A stretch of DNA of 54,840 nt, from assembly GCF_000520595.1 (NCBI RefSeq), contig NZ_KI915019.1:35197-90036 (forward strand). Reading direction: 5' to 3'. Position numbers and translations under genes: made by a program. The notes beneath the pieces were generated by a model. It did no database searches and was not told where the DNA came from. It worked only from the letters and a program-made list of their open reading frames with translations. Every line of letters begins with the position of its first letter. Position 1 is the first letter of the stretch. This DNA is from Arthrobacter sp. H5. GTDB taxonomy: Bacteria > Actinomycetota > Actinomycetes > Actinomycetales > Micrococcaceae. This document shows positions 26,659 through 35,653 of the stretch, one piece after another.

Positions 26659-27096
26659 TTAGCTGGATTCGAGGATCCGTTTGAGATTCTTCAGGTCTTT
26701 GGTGTTGGCGGCGCGCATAGTGACGCCGACCAGCGGAGCCAGCAGTTTTGAGAAGCCACTCGGCTTTCCGTCATTCCGCAGAGTCATCCGGGTGGTATTG
26801 GGGTCCACGGAACTCCAGGTGTAGGTGGTCTGCATGGGAAACGGTCCCTGCGCGGTGCGCATGACGAGCTTTTGGCCAGGAACCAGTTCCACTACCTCAT
26901 ACACATAGGAAAGGTTTCGGCCAAGGAACGCTGCAGAGAAGGCAATGCGGGCGCCCACGGCCAAGCCTGCCCCGGTCTGCCATCCCGCCGAGGAGATGTT
27001 GACATACCACTGGGGTGCGTTGGCAGGATCACCCGAGAATGCGGCAACAGCTTCACGTGGACGATCGATCAGGATTTCGGTCTGTATATCGACCAT
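26659..27096 (-). CDS. SRPBCC-family protein (polyketide cyclase-like)
   Basis: The 145-residue SRPBCC protein has a typical start, VDIQTEILIDRPREAVAAFS, the NAPQWYVNISSA loop and the YVYEVVELVPGQKLVMRTAQ strand pair. Ligand binding or a stress role is possible; the function is unknown. GAAAGGA lies directly before the ATG at 27105 and about 9 nt before the ATG at 27096, so the second ATG is the better start. The frame itself stays open further upstream, over the end of the neighbouring gene. Confidence 0.82.
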   Translation of the reverse strand: MVDIQTEILIDRPREAVAAFSGDPANAPQWYVNISSAGWQTGAGLAVGARIAFSAAFLGRNLSYVYEVVELVPGQKLVMRTAQGPFPMQTTYTWSSVDPNTTRMTLRNDGKPSGFSKLLAPLVGVTMRAANTKDLKNLKRILESS

Positions 27097-27140
27097 GGCG
27101 GGCATTCCTTTCAAGGATGTGAGCGGCCCCCTCCCCAGAT

Positions 27141-27548
27141 TCAGTTGGAGAGCAGACCGTCCAGATTGCGGAGGTTGTCTTCGCAGGTGCCCTGGGCCTT
27201 TGAGGTCAGCGCCGTGGCTGAGCATTCCTCGTACTGCTGGACCACCGGCCAGAGAATTATTTGAGCCCCGGTGCCCAGGGTGAAGAAGAGCGACGCCACC
27301 AAGCCGGCGATCGTGGCTATGCGCATCAGACGGGGCAACCTATGCCGGATGGTTCCAACCAGCGCGATGATGCCTACTGTCAGCGCCGCGAGGGCAAACA
27401 TGAGGCCGAGCACCTTCCAGGGCAACGGGAAACTTGCGGCCAGCATGGTGGCAACGAGGAGCAGTATGAAGACAGTCAACTGCGTCCGGGTTCCCGCAGT
27501 TTCCTTGGCGGACGTCTCGGGAGGGCTTTGCGGCCCGTGCGTGCTCAT
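27141..27548 (-). CDS. Small multi-pass membrane protein, unknown function
   Basis: The 135-residue protein has a hydrophilic N-terminus (residues 1-22), three membrane helices (about 23-42, 45-66 and 77-100) and a C-terminal outside-facing stretch with two cysteines, in YEECSATA and GTCEDNL, which could form a disulfide. It is conserved-looking but I do not recognise a named family. It lies 45 bp upstream of the SRPBCC start on the same strand and diverges from purN. Confidence 0.72.
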   Translation of the reverse strand: MSTHGPQSPPETSAKETAGTRTQLTVFILLLVATMLAASFPLPWKVLGLMFALAALTVGIIALVGTIRHRLPRLMRIATIAGLVASLFFTLGTGAQIILWPVVQQYEECSATALTSKAQGTCEDNLRNLDGLLSN

Positions 27549-27587
27549 GGATTAACCCTAGGTGAGAGTCCGGCCTAAGGTTGACGC

Positions 27588-28154
27588 ATGCGCATAGTTG
27601 TCCTGGTTTCCGGTACCGGCTCCAACCTCCAGGCCGTGATCGATGCCGTGCAGTCGGGCGAACTGGGCGTGGAGGTCGCCGCCGTGGGGGCGGACCGGCC
27701 CGGAACCTTTGGTGTTGAACGGTCCGCCGCGGCAGGTATTGAAACATTCGTGGTTGATTTCAAGTCCTTCGAACACCGAGAGGACTGGAATGCCGAGTTG
27801 ACCAGCAAAACCGCCGCGTATGCGCCGGACTATGTGGTTTCCTCCGGCTTCATGCGCATTGTCGATCAGACCTTCCTGGACCGTTTTCCGGGCCGCTACC
27901 TCAACACGCATCCCGCATTGCTGCCTAGCTTTCCCGGCGCCCATGGGGTCAGGGACGCGCTCGCGTACGGGGTCAAGGTCACCGGGTGCACGGTGATGAT
28001 TGCCGACGCCGGAGTGGACACCGGTCCCATCCTCGCGCAGACCGCAGTTCCCGTCCTGGCGGATGACACCGAAGAATCCCTTCACGAGCGCATCAAGGTG
28101 CAGGAGCGCAAACTGCTGATTGACACCCTCAGAAGTCTGGACACCCCAACATGA
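27588..28154 (+). CDS. purN: Phosphoribosylglycinamide formyltransferase
   Basis: PurN uses 10-formyltetrahydrofolate to formylate GAR in the third step of purine synthesis. The catalytic triad falls at the same positions as in E. coli: N106 and H108 in LNTHPALLPSFPGAHG, and D144 in IADAGVDTGPI. VSGTGSNLQA near the start binds the phosphate of GAR. The 188-residue length is normal. The stop overlaps the corA start (ATGA). In this genome purN is separated from purH by 11 kb of unrelated genes. Confidence 0.97.
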   Translation: MRIVVLVSGTGSNLQAVIDAVQSGELGVEVAAVGADRPGTFGVERSAAAGIETFVVDFKSFEHREDWNAELTSKTAAYAPDYVVSSGFMRIVDQTFLDRFPGRYLNTHPALLPSFPGAHGVRDALAYGVKVTGCTVMIADAGVDTGPILAQTAVPVLADDTEESLHERIKVQERKLLIDTLRSLDTPT

Positions 28155-29167
28155 CGCTGGTGGATAACGCAGTATATGTGGACGGCAAGCGCCGCACGGA
28201 TCCGAAAAGCCTGGACGAAACCTTCGAACTGATGCGCGAGTCCAACGGGATGGCCTGGATTGGCCTGTACCGTCCCGATGACAATGAAATTCAGTCGGTG
28301 GCCAGCGAATTTGGTCTTCATCATCTGGCGGTGGAAGACGCCATGAAGGGCCACCAGCGGGCAAAGCTGGAGCGCTACGAGGAAACCCTTTTCGCGGTTC
28401 TCCGACCCGCCCGCTATCTCGACGACGAGGAGAAAGTAGAATTCGGCGAACTCCACGTCTTTGTGGGCAGGGACTTCGTGGTGACAGTCCGGCATGCAGA
28501 GTCACCCAATCTAGGCATTGTGCGGCGGCGGCTTGAGGCCAGCCCCGAGCTACTTGCCATGGGTCCCCAGGCGGTGCTGTACGCCATCCTGGACGAGGTG
28601 GTGGACGAATACGAGCCTGTGGTCAACGGTCTGGAGAATGATATTGACGAAATTGAGGATGAGCTCTTTGGCGGCGACCCGGATGTCTCCCGCCGCATCT
28701 ACGAACTCCACCGGGAAGTGATCGAGTTCCAGCGGGCCACCCAGCCGCTGCAGATCATGATGGAGTCGCTGCTGCGCGGCTCGGACAAGTACAACGTGGA
28801 GGAGGAGCTTGGCCGCCGGCTGCGCGATGTCCACGACCATGTGATCCGCCTGGTTGAGCAGGTCAATACGTTCCGGACGCTCCTGCAGAACGCGTTGACG
28901 GTCCATTCAACCCTGGTGGCGCAGCGCCAGAACGAGGAAATGACGCGCATGACCGAGACGTCGCTCGCCCAGAATGAGGAGGTCAAGAGGATTTCCTCCT
29001 GGGCGGCAATCCTCTTTGCCCCGACGCTTGTTGCCTCCGTGTACGGGATGAACTTTGACGTCATGCCGGAGTTGCACTGGACGCTGGGCTACCCCTTCGC
29101 GCTCGTCCTGATGTTTGCCCTCGGCGCCGCGTTGTACTGGGCTTTCAAGCGCAACAAGTGGCTCTAA
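28151..29167 (+). CDS. corA: CorA-family magnesium/cobalt channel
   Basis: The 338-residue protein has the large cytoplasmic funnel domain of CorA, a long stalk helix (about 190-275) and two C-terminal membrane helices. The selectivity motif YGMNFDVMPEL follows the first helix, with GMN intact, and the protein ends in a basic tail KRNKWL. It should carry Mg2+ (or Co2+/Ni2+) across the inner membrane. It is translationally coupled to purN and converges with the amylase gene, leaving 9 bp between the stops. Confidence 0.95.
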   Translation: MTLVDNAVYVDGKRRTDPKSLDETFELMRESNGMAWIGLYRPDDNEIQSVASEFGLHHLAVEDAMKGHQRAKLERYEETLFAVLRPARYLDDEEKVEFGELHVFVGRDFVVTVRHAESPNLGIVRRRLEASPELLAMGPQAVLYAILDEVVDEYEPVVNGLENDIDEIEDELFGGDPDVSRRIYELHREVIEFQRATQPLQIMMESLLRGSDKYNVEEELGRRLRDVHDHVIRLVEQVNTFRTLLQNALTVHSTLVAQRQNEEMTRMTETSLAQNEEVKRISSWAAILFAPTLVASVYGMNFDVMPELHWTLGYPFALVLMFALGAALYWAFKRNKWL

Positions 29168-29176
29168 GACCCGGCA

Positions 29177-31873
29177 CTACTCCGCGCTGATGATGTGTGA
29201 CCCGTGGTCGTACGTGAAGGTGACCGGGCCGCCGTCGTGCACCAATGAAATATTGGTGCCGCCTCCACCCACTCCGTAACTCTCATCCCAGCTGCGGTTG
29301 ATCGCGGCCTTGAACTCGTAGTTCCCTGCAGGCAGGTCAACGGTCAGCCGCCACATGCCGTCCGCTTCGAGAGTGAGCTGAGCCTGATCGCAGTCCGGCA
29401 GCCAATCGCCCGCACAGCCGATCTCCGAATTCAAGCTGCCGGGAACTGAGACCGCCCCGGGCTGCACCACCTCGCCCGCGCCCACAGTCACTGTCCGCAC
29501 CTCGCTCACCGCCCCGTTAAGGAGTGCGCGATAGCGGACCTGAGCGCCTTCGGCGAGGGTGGCGACGTCGTCGAACACGGTGTAGGCGGGGGAGGAGTCA
29601 TCGGAGCCGAGGCCGGTCCACTCGCCACCGTCCACGCTCCGCTCAAACGAGACCACATGCGAGGCCCGCTCCGGATCCGCGATGGCGCTGACCTCGACCG
29701 CGCCGTCGACGCTGCTGGCCTCCCCAGGCGATTGCAGGGTCAGCACCGGTGCAGGAACCACCGCGCCAGCCACCGGACTCACGGAGGCGTGTCCGGCGTT
29801 GTCCAGCACCGCTGCCCGGTACTCGATGGGTGTTTCCGGCGACAGTTCGGTGACGTCGTGGAACACGCGGTACGGTGCGTTATCGTCTGTGCCAATCGGC
29901 TCCCATGACCCACCAGCCGTGCGCGCTTCGAAGGTGACCTGGTAGAAGGAACTGCCATCGACGTCGGCCGTTACCTCCATCCGCCCGTTGTCCTCGGCAG
30001 CGGGTGCGGGAGTTCCGAGGACGACGGCAGGTGCCTCCTTGGAGCGCGGAATGCGGCCCGACGCCTCATAAACGACGGCGGACAGGGGCGGAACGGTGAC
30101 GGTGACAGTTCCATCCCGGTCCGAGCTCAGCCTGCGATTGCCGTCCCCGTAGACCTTGGTGAAGTTCTTCTTCGCCATGAAGGTGGGAATGTCCGCCGTC
30201 TGCTCCTGCTCGCTGTTGTTGACGGCAACAACGTACTCGCGTTGCTTCTTCACATCGATGCGGGAGAAGGCGTAGATGCCCGGCCCTTCGGCTGCGTAGC
30301 GGTGCTGGTGCGCGCCGTTGCGCAGCGCGGGGTGTTCCCCGGTCACCTGCGCCAGGTCGCTGATCTTCCGGTACAGCGGATGCCCTTCGTCGAAGTTATC
30401 CGTGGCATGGGTTGCGTCGGTGCCGAGTAGGTCGTCGTCGAGATAATCCGGCACTTGGCTGGCGAACAGGGTCTGCCGCGCATCCTGGTCCCCGCCGGGG
30501 CCGGTGAATCCCTGCTCGTCGCCGTAGTAGATCACGGGGTTGCCGCGCGAGAAGTACATCAGTTCGTGGGCGAGGCCGTCCCTGGCCATCAACTCGGCTT
30601 CCGGCGCGCCCGGATTATCCGCCGCGATGAACCCGCCGATGCGCCCCATGTCGTGATTGCCCAGGAACGTGGGCAGGCTGTAGGCGTTGGAATCGGCGTC
30701 CGTATACCAGTCGTCGCCAACAAAGAATTCCTCCAACTGGCTGGCAGCCGAGCCGCGCGAGGCGAAGCTGCGGGCCGCCTCCTGGAACGGGAAGTCCAGC
30801 ACAGACTGCATCTGGTTCCGGGTGGTGAACTGCGAGGTGAAGTCCTTGGTGGTGTCGAACACCTCGCCGAACATGAAGAACTCGTCCTTGCCCTGCTCCC
30901 GGGCGAAGGACAGCACCTCCGGTCCAAAGTCCTGCCAGAACTCGTCATTGACGTGCTTCATGGTGTCGATGCGGAAGCCGTCCACGCCAAAATCAGCGAT
31001 CCAGGTCTGATAGATGTCCTTCATTCCCTCCACCACGGTGGGGTGTTCGGTGAACAGGTCATCGAGGCCAAAGAAATCGCCGTAGTACGCGTCTTCTCCG
31101 GCAAAGGTGGTGTCCCCCCGGTTGTGGTAAAGCGTGGGATCGTTCAGCCAGGACGGAACTTTGAGGTTTTCCTCTCCCGGCTCCAGCTCAGGGGTGTACG
31201 GGAAGGAAGTGGACGCGTCGAGAGCAGGGAATTCACCGGTTCCGGCGAAGTCACGGTCGTCGAACTCCTCGCCGTCGGCGGTCCGGTAGGCCTCCGCATC
31301 CTTGGACACATACGGCATGCGGGCGCCTTCCCCGTACCCGATCACGTCCGCGGTGTGGTTGGTGATGATGTCGAAGTAGACCTTCATGCCGCGGCTGTGC
31401 GCCTCATCGATCAACGCCTTGAGATCCTCGTTGCTGCCCAGGTGCGGATCGATCTGGGTGAAGTCCGTAATCCAGTAGCCGTGGTAGCCGGCTGAATTGT
31501 CTTCGGGTTGAACGGCTTTGTTCTTGAAGCTCGGCGTCAGCCAGATCGACGTGGTGCCCAGTCCCTCGATGTAGTCGATTCGCTCCAGAAGGCCCTTGAG
31601 ATCGCCGCCGTTATAGAAGCCCTTGCGGGTGGGATCGAAACCGGATACTGACGGATCGGTTCCCAGCCCGCCGTCGTCGTTTGCGGTGTCCCCGTTCTCA
31701 AACCGGTCAGCCATCACAAAGTAGAATTTCTCATCTGTGACCGGAGCGCGCAGCGATTGGAGCGCTTGGGGTGCATCGCCCGGCGGCTTCGGTTTCGCCT
31801 GGGCGGGGAGTGCTGCCCCTGTTGCGGCGAGCAGGACGGCGAGCACGACGGCGGTGGCGTGGTGGGCGAACAT
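29177..31873 (-). CDS. Secreted GH13 alpha-amylase-type enzyme with starch-binding modules
   Basis: The 898-residue protein has a signal peptide (residues 1-26, ending ALPAQA). The GH13 barrel (about 45-620) has its catalytic residues in place: D303 nucleophile in GFRIDTMKH, E337 acid/base in FMFGEVFD and D408 in FLGNHDMGR. Two Ig-like repeats follow (about 630-800), then a C-terminal module (GDWLPDCDQAQLTLEADGMW, GNYEFKAAINRSWDESYGVG) that looks like the X25 domain of pullulanases. It should cut alpha-glucans outside the cell; amylase versus pullulanase is undecided. TGGAGG precedes the ATG. It lies downstream of murQ with a 66-bp gap. Confidence 0.92.
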   Translation of the reverse strand: MFAHHATAVVLAVLLAATGAALPAQAKPKPPGDAPQALQSLRAPVTDEKFYFVMADRFENGDTANDDGGLGTDPSVSGFDPTRKGFYNGGDLKGLLERIDYIEGLGTTSIWLTPSFKNKAVQPEDNSAGYHGYWITDFTQIDPHLGSNEDLKALIDEAHSRGMKVYFDIITNHTADVIGYGEGARMPYVSKDAEAYRTADGEEFDDRDFAGTGEFPALDASTSFPYTPELEPGEENLKVPSWLNDPTLYHNRGDTTFAGEDAYYGDFFGLDDLFTEHPTVVEGMKDIYQTWIADFGVDGFRIDTMKHVNDEFWQDFGPEVLSFAREQGKDEFFMFGEVFDTTKDFTSQFTTRNQMQSVLDFPFQEAARSFASRGSAASQLEEFFVGDDWYTDADSNAYSLPTFLGNHDMGRIGGFIAADNPGAPEAELMARDGLAHELMYFSRGNPVIYYGDEQGFTGPGGDQDARQTLFASQVPDYLDDDLLGTDATHATDNFDEGHPLYRKISDLAQVTGEHPALRNGAHQHRYAAEGPGIYAFSRIDVKKQREYVVAVNNSEQEQTADIPTFMAKKNFTKVYGDGNRRLSSDRDGTVTVTVPPLSAVVYEASGRIPRSKEAPAVVLGTPAPAAEDNGRMEVTADVDGSSFYQVTFEARTAGGSWEPIGTDDNAPYRVFHDVTELSPETPIEYRAAVLDNAGHASVSPVAGAVVPAPVLTLQSPGEASSVDGAVEVSAIADPERASHVVSFERSVDGGEWTGLGSDDSSPAYTVFDDVATLAEGAQVRYRALLNGAVSEVRTVTVGAGEVVQPGAVSVPGSLNSEIGCAGDWLPDCDQAQLTLEADGMWRLTVDLPAGNYEFKAAINRSWDESYGVGGGGTNISLVHDGGPVTFTYDHGSHIISAE

Positions 31874-31904
31874 GGGAGACCTCCAGGAATCGGGACCTTA
31901 AATA

Positions 31905-31924
31905 GCGTGTCGTGAGTCACACGC
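31905..31924. promoter_or_regulatory. Inverted repeat between murQ and the amylase gene
   Basis: GCGTGT and ACACGC pair across an 8-nt loop, and on the minus strand TATTTAAGG follows. A TTGACA-type hexamer lies at 31927-31932. The element could be a weak terminator for the murQ operon or an operator for the amylase. The sequence does not decide between these. Confidence 0.35.
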
Positions 31925-31939
31925 AGTGTCAATGGTGCG

Positions 31940-32923
31940 TCAGGCGGACAGGCCCTCCTGCGGCGTGTCGCTGCGTTCTGCAGTCTGGGTCACCGCAGCC
32001 CGCAGATGGCCTCCGTTCTGGTCAAGCGCCGCCCGGGCGGCATCGGGTGCCAGCCCGGTGAGCAGGCAGGCGATGGCCACTTTCACCGAACCGCCTGCGG
32101 CAGCGAGGGCTGAGGCAGCATCCGCAGCCGGGACTCCAGTGACCTGCATAACGGTCCGCTCGGATCGTGCCCGCAGCTTGTTGTTGGTGGCCATCAGGTC
32201 CACCATGTGGCTCCCGTACACCTTGCCCAACCGGATCATGACAATGGTACTGAGCATGTTCAGGACCATTTTCTGGGCCGTCCCCGATTTCAACCGGGTT
32301 GAACCGGACAACAATTCCGGTCCCACCTGAACGTCGATCGCTATGTCCGCTGCCTGTCCAACGGCCGAGCCGGCATTGCAGGCAAGGCCAATGGTGAGCG
32401 CTCCCGCACCGCGTGCTGCGGCGAGGGCGCCGAGAACATACGGAGTGCGTCCGGAGGCGGAGATGCCCACCACCACATCATCGGCGCGGACACCGGTCCG
32501 GGCGACGTCCTGCGCACCCCCCTCCGGCTTATCTTCGGCGTTCTCAACGGCAGTGAACATTGCGCCGGGTCCTCCCGCGATCACTCCGACCACCCGGGAA
32601 GGATCCACGCCGAAGGTGGGAGGGCATTCGCTCGCGTCCAGGATTCCAAGCCGACCTGCTGTTCCGGCGCCCATGTAGATGAGGCGTCCGCCCCGCGCAA
32701 GCCGTTCTGCGGCGGCGTCCACCGCCTGCGCTATTGCCTGTGCCACCGAGGCCACCGCTGCGTGAACCGTGGCGTCTTCCCTGTTCATGGCTGTGACCAG
32801 GTCAAGGCTGCTGCGCACATCCAGATCAGCAGCATGGGCATTGGACTGCTCGGTGGCCAGCCCTGCCAGTTCATCACGGAGGGCCGCGTGGGTGTCTGTG
32901 GTGATGCTGGATGCTGGATTCAC
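31940..32923 (-). CDS. murQ: N-acetylmuramic acid 6-phosphate etherase
   Basis: MurQ removes the lactyl ether from MurNAc-6-phosphate to give GlcNAc-6-phosphate during cell-wall recycling. The 327-residue SIS-domain protein shows GRLIYMGAGTAGRLGILDAS followed by ECPPTFGV, which carries the catalytic Glu, and the phosphate-binding ISASGRTPYVLGAL. Length and motifs are typical. It overlaps anmK by 4 bp, and AnmK makes its substrate. It is the last gene of the amino-sugar operon that begins with the binding protein at 38790. Confidence 0.96.
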   Translation of the reverse strand: MNPASSITTDTHAALRDELAGLATEQSNAHAADLDVRSSLDLVTAMNREDATVHAAVASVAQAIAQAVDAAAERLARGGRLIYMGAGTAGRLGILDASECPPTFGVDPSRVVGVIAGGPGAMFTAVENAEDKPEGGAQDVARTGVRADDVVVGISASGRTPYVLGALAAARGAGALTIGLACNAGSAVGQAADIAIDVQVGPELLSGSTRLKSGTAQKMVLNMLSTIVMIRLGKVYGSHMVDLMATNNKLRARSERTVMQVTGVPAADAASALAAAGGSVKVAIACLLTGLAPDAARAALDQNGGHLRAAVTQTAERSDTPQEGLSA

Positions 32924-34164
32924 GGGATGGCCGTTCCTTCGAGGGATGGGATGGACGGGTGGTGCAGCAGGTCCGGCAGAGCCACCGTCAGGTGGTTGAC
33001 GGCGCGGACGGGCGCGGGAAGGGACAGCGGGCTGTGCCCTGGAACGAATTGGCCGAGGACCCGCGCCGACCGTGCGCCGGTGAGGGCCGGCAGGGTTGCG
33101 GGCAGGCCGTGCCAGCTCAGATAGCCCAGCAGGGCAAACAGGTAGGACTCTTTTGCGTCCGGCGCGACCCCGTGTGATGCGCTGGTGCTCAGGAGGGTTC
33201 CGGCCGGTTCCAACAGCCGGCTGATTGCCCTGAGCATGGCCTGGTTGTGCACTCCACCGCCCGATGCGATGAGTTCCTGCGTGCCCTGGGGAACCGAGTC
33301 TGCAATGGTCACGGCGGTGAGTTTGGTCAGGGTTGCCGCCAGGTCCTGAACCGGGAGGCGGAGCCCCAATTTGTCCACGGCAGAGTCAACCCAGCCCAGG
33401 GTGAAAGTTTCACGTCCGGTGGATTTGGGCGGAGCGGCGTGGAAATGCGGGTGCGCGGTCAGTTCCGCGAGGAGGCCGTTGTGAATTGAACCGGCGAGGG
33501 CCAGCTGCCCGCCGTCGTCGTACGTTTGTGCTCCATCGGTGGCGCGCTGAACCAGCGGGTCGAGCAGGCAGCTGGCTGGACCCGTGTCCCAACATCCAAC
33601 GGTCCCATCCGGGTGAACCGCGGTGAGGTTGGCAATCCCACCGAGGTTGACGGCAGCCAGTGAATGGCCGGACTGTGCTGCCCGGGAGCTCAGCCACAGC
33701 CGGTCGAACATGCCCATGAGCGGAGCGCCATGGCCGCCGGCGGCTATGTCGGCGCTGCGGAGGTTGGCGAGCACGGGGATGCCAGTGGCCTCGGCGATCC
33801 ATGACGGTTCACCCAACTGCAGCGTCCCCTGCGCCACCCCGCCCTCAACCCAGTGGTGCACGGTTTGGCCGTGTGAGACGACCAGCTCCACCGCATCCGA
33901 CCCATGATCCAAGGTGGCGGAGGTTTCCAGGGCGGCCGACGCGAATTCCCGGCCCAGGAGGGCATGCAGCTGGGTGAGCTCGCCCGTGGTGGTGGGTGTA
34001 TCGGAGCAGACGTCCAGGATTCGGGTGCGCAGCGCCTCGGGCCAGGGCCGGGTGCGGAACGCCACCGGTTGCAACGAGAGTGCGTCGCCATCCCGCGTAA
34101 TATCCACAACGCAGACGTCAATCCCATCGGCGGAGGTCCCGGACTGCAGCGACATGATCCGCAT
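32920..34164 (-). CDS. anmK: Anhydro-N-acetylmuramic acid kinase
   Basis: AnmK opens the 1,6-anhydro ring of anhydro-MurNAc and phosphorylates it to MurNAc-6-phosphate. Motifs of the sugar-kinase/ASKHA fold are clear: MSLQSGTSADGIDVCVVDIT at the start, AVNLGGIANLTAV, CWDTGPASCLLD and ASGGGVHN. I place the start at the ATG at 34164, 4 bp after the upstream stop. The frame is open 21 codons further back into the neighbouring gene. The gene is coupled to murQ by a 4-bp overlap. Confidence 0.95.
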   Translation of the reverse strand: MRIMSLQSGTSADGIDVCVVDITRDGDALSLQPVAFRTRPWPEALRTRILDVCSDTPTTTGELTQLHALLGREFASAALETSATLDHGSDAVELVVSHGQTVHHWVEGGVAQGTLQLGEPSWIAEATGIPVLANLRSADIAAGGHGAPLMGMFDRLWLSSRAAQSGHSLAAVNLGGIANLTAVHPDGTVGCWDTGPASCLLDPLVQRATDGAQTYDDGGQLALAGSIHNGLLAELTAHPHFHAAPPKSTGRETFTLGWVDSAVDKLGLRLPVQDLAATLTKLTAVTIADSVPQGTQELIASGGGVHNQAMLRAISRLLEPAGTLLSTSASHGVAPDAKESYLFALLGYLSWHGLPATLPALTGARSARVLGQFVPGHSPLSLPAPVRAVNHLTVALPDLLHHPSIPSLEGTAIP

Positions 34165-34168
34165 ACGG

Positions 34169-35653
34169 TCAGCGCCTGCCGAGCAAACGGTCAGCGAGGG
34201 CCGCGGCGGTGGCGCGGGAGGCGCCATGGGTGTGGATCACACGCAGCCCCGAATCAGCGGGGGCCACCCCGGCATTGACGACGACGGCGTCCGGCACCAA
34301 GCGGAGCGTCTCGCGGGCGGCGGTCAGCTGGGTTCCACCGGTTGACAGGTTGTCCGTCAGTACCAGAACGGCCGTGTCCGCAGTGATGGTGAGCTCCGCG
34401 ACAGCCGTTGCTACGGACTCGGGGCTGCCTACGTGCAATTGGTGGACATCGATGTGTGCGGCGAAGGCGGCGGCGAACACATCGGTCTGTGGTCCGGCGG
34501 CCATGTTGCGCTGGGCGCGCGCATCAAGGACATGCACCTGCCGGAGATTTACCGCATTGTCGAGGGGCTCCGTGTTGATCGCCTTCCCGGCGAGCCGCGT
34601 CCAGTCCGTGCCGCCTTCAAACGGTTCCGCATCGGTGCGGGTCCAGGCCGCACACTGTTTAATGCGTGCTGCGGATTCTTCCAGCCGGGCGGTGTTCAAG
34701 GCGCCCGAAGCGAGTGCGTTCAACAGAGCGTTCCGGACTTCCAGGTAATCGTCTTCGTCAACCGAGGTTCCACCCTTGGGGCCAAGGTTGGACGGGTTGC
34801 CCACGCACAACAGGTCGGCTCCTGCCTGCAGCGCCATCACGGCACCCGGCCCCGATCCGACGGTGGACCTCACCGCCGCCATGTCCAGCGCGTCGGTGAT
34901 GATGAGGGATCCAAAGCCGGAGTTCCTGAGCAGGTTCAGCGCGGTCCGGTTCAAGGTGGCTGGCTCTTCGCCAAGATCCGGCACCACAATGTGGGCGCTC
35001 ATCACCGCCATCACGCCGGCTTCCACCGCTGCGCGGAAAGGTGGAAGGTGATCCCGTTCCATCTCTGCGAGGCTCAGTTCCACCCTGGGGAGGGAGACGT
35101 GGGAGTCGCTGCTCGTATCGCCGTGTCCGGGGAAATGCTTCACGCACGCGGCCACCCGCTGGGACTGGATGCCGCGGACCATCGCCGCAACATGCCGCGA
35201 TACCAGGGCCGTGTCAGATCCAAAGGAGCGCACACCAATGACCGGGTTGTCCGGGTTGGTGTTGACATCCGCCACGGGGGAGATGACCACGTTGATCCCG
35301 GCGGCCCGTGCCAGGTGGGCGAGTGCCCGTCCCACCTCTGCAGTGGATCCGGTGTCATCGACGACGCCGAGTGCTGCGGCGCCCGGGAAATCGGATCCGC
35401 GGACGGACTGGAGGCGCGTGACGTTCCCGCCCTCTTCGTCAGAGCCGATGAGGGCGTGCGGGTTGAGTGCGCGGATGTTCGCCGACAGCCGGCGAATCTG
35501 CCCGGGATCGTCGTCGTCAATATTTTGAGAGAAGTACACCACCCCGGCGAGGTTCTCCTGGAGGGCGGCCTCCAGCCATGGCGGTAGCGAGGTTCCGTTG
35601 AACCCCGGCCAGATCACACTGTTGACAAGCCGTATCAAGCCGGGGTCGTTCAT
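34169..35653 (-). CDS. Glycoside hydrolase family 3 beta-N-acetylhexosaminidase
   Basis: The 494-residue protein is NagZ-like and has no signal peptide, so it should cut GlcNAc from imported muropeptide or chitin fragments in the cytoplasm. The NagZ-type catalytic loop KHFPGHGDTSSDSHVSLP is near residue 170, and the nucleophile Asp lies in SLIITDALDM near 240. At about 494 residues it is longer than Gram-negative NagZ, with an extra C-terminal alpha/beta domain, as in Gram-positive relatives. The ATG at 35653 overlaps the permease stop (ATGA), which fixes the start. It is followed after 4 bp by anmK. Confidence 0.92.
   Translation of the reverse strand: MNDPGLIRLVNSVIWPGFNGTSLPPWLEAALQENLAGVVYFSQNIDDDDPGQIRRLSANIRALNPHALIGSDEEGGNVTRLQSVRGSDFPGAAALGVVDDTGSTAEVGRALAHLARAAGINVVISPVADVNTNPDNPVIGVRSFGSDTALVSRHVAAMVRGIQSQRVAACVKHFPGHGDTSSDSHVSLPRVELSLAEMERDHLPPFRAAVEAGVMAVMSAHIVVPDLGEEPATLNRTALNLLRNSGFGSLIITDALDMAAVRSTVGSGPGAVMALQAGADLLCVGNPSNLGPKGGTSVDEDDYLEVRNALLNALASGALNTARLEESAARIKQCAAWTRTDAEPFEGGTDWTRLAGKAINTEPLDNAVNLRQVHVLDARAQRNMAAGPQTDVFAAAFAAHIDVHQLHVGSPESVATAVAELTITADTAVLVLTDNLSTGGTQLTAARETLRLVPDAVVVNAGVAPADSGLRVIHTHGASRATAAALADRLLGRR

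Noticed and set aside
25324-26751. A 475-residue plus-strand frame over DUF6350 and the SRPBCC gene
   Set aside because: It is a frame-shifted shadow rich in Arg, Ser and Trp. The DUF6350 frame has clear membrane helices and the SRPBCC frame has its own motifs.
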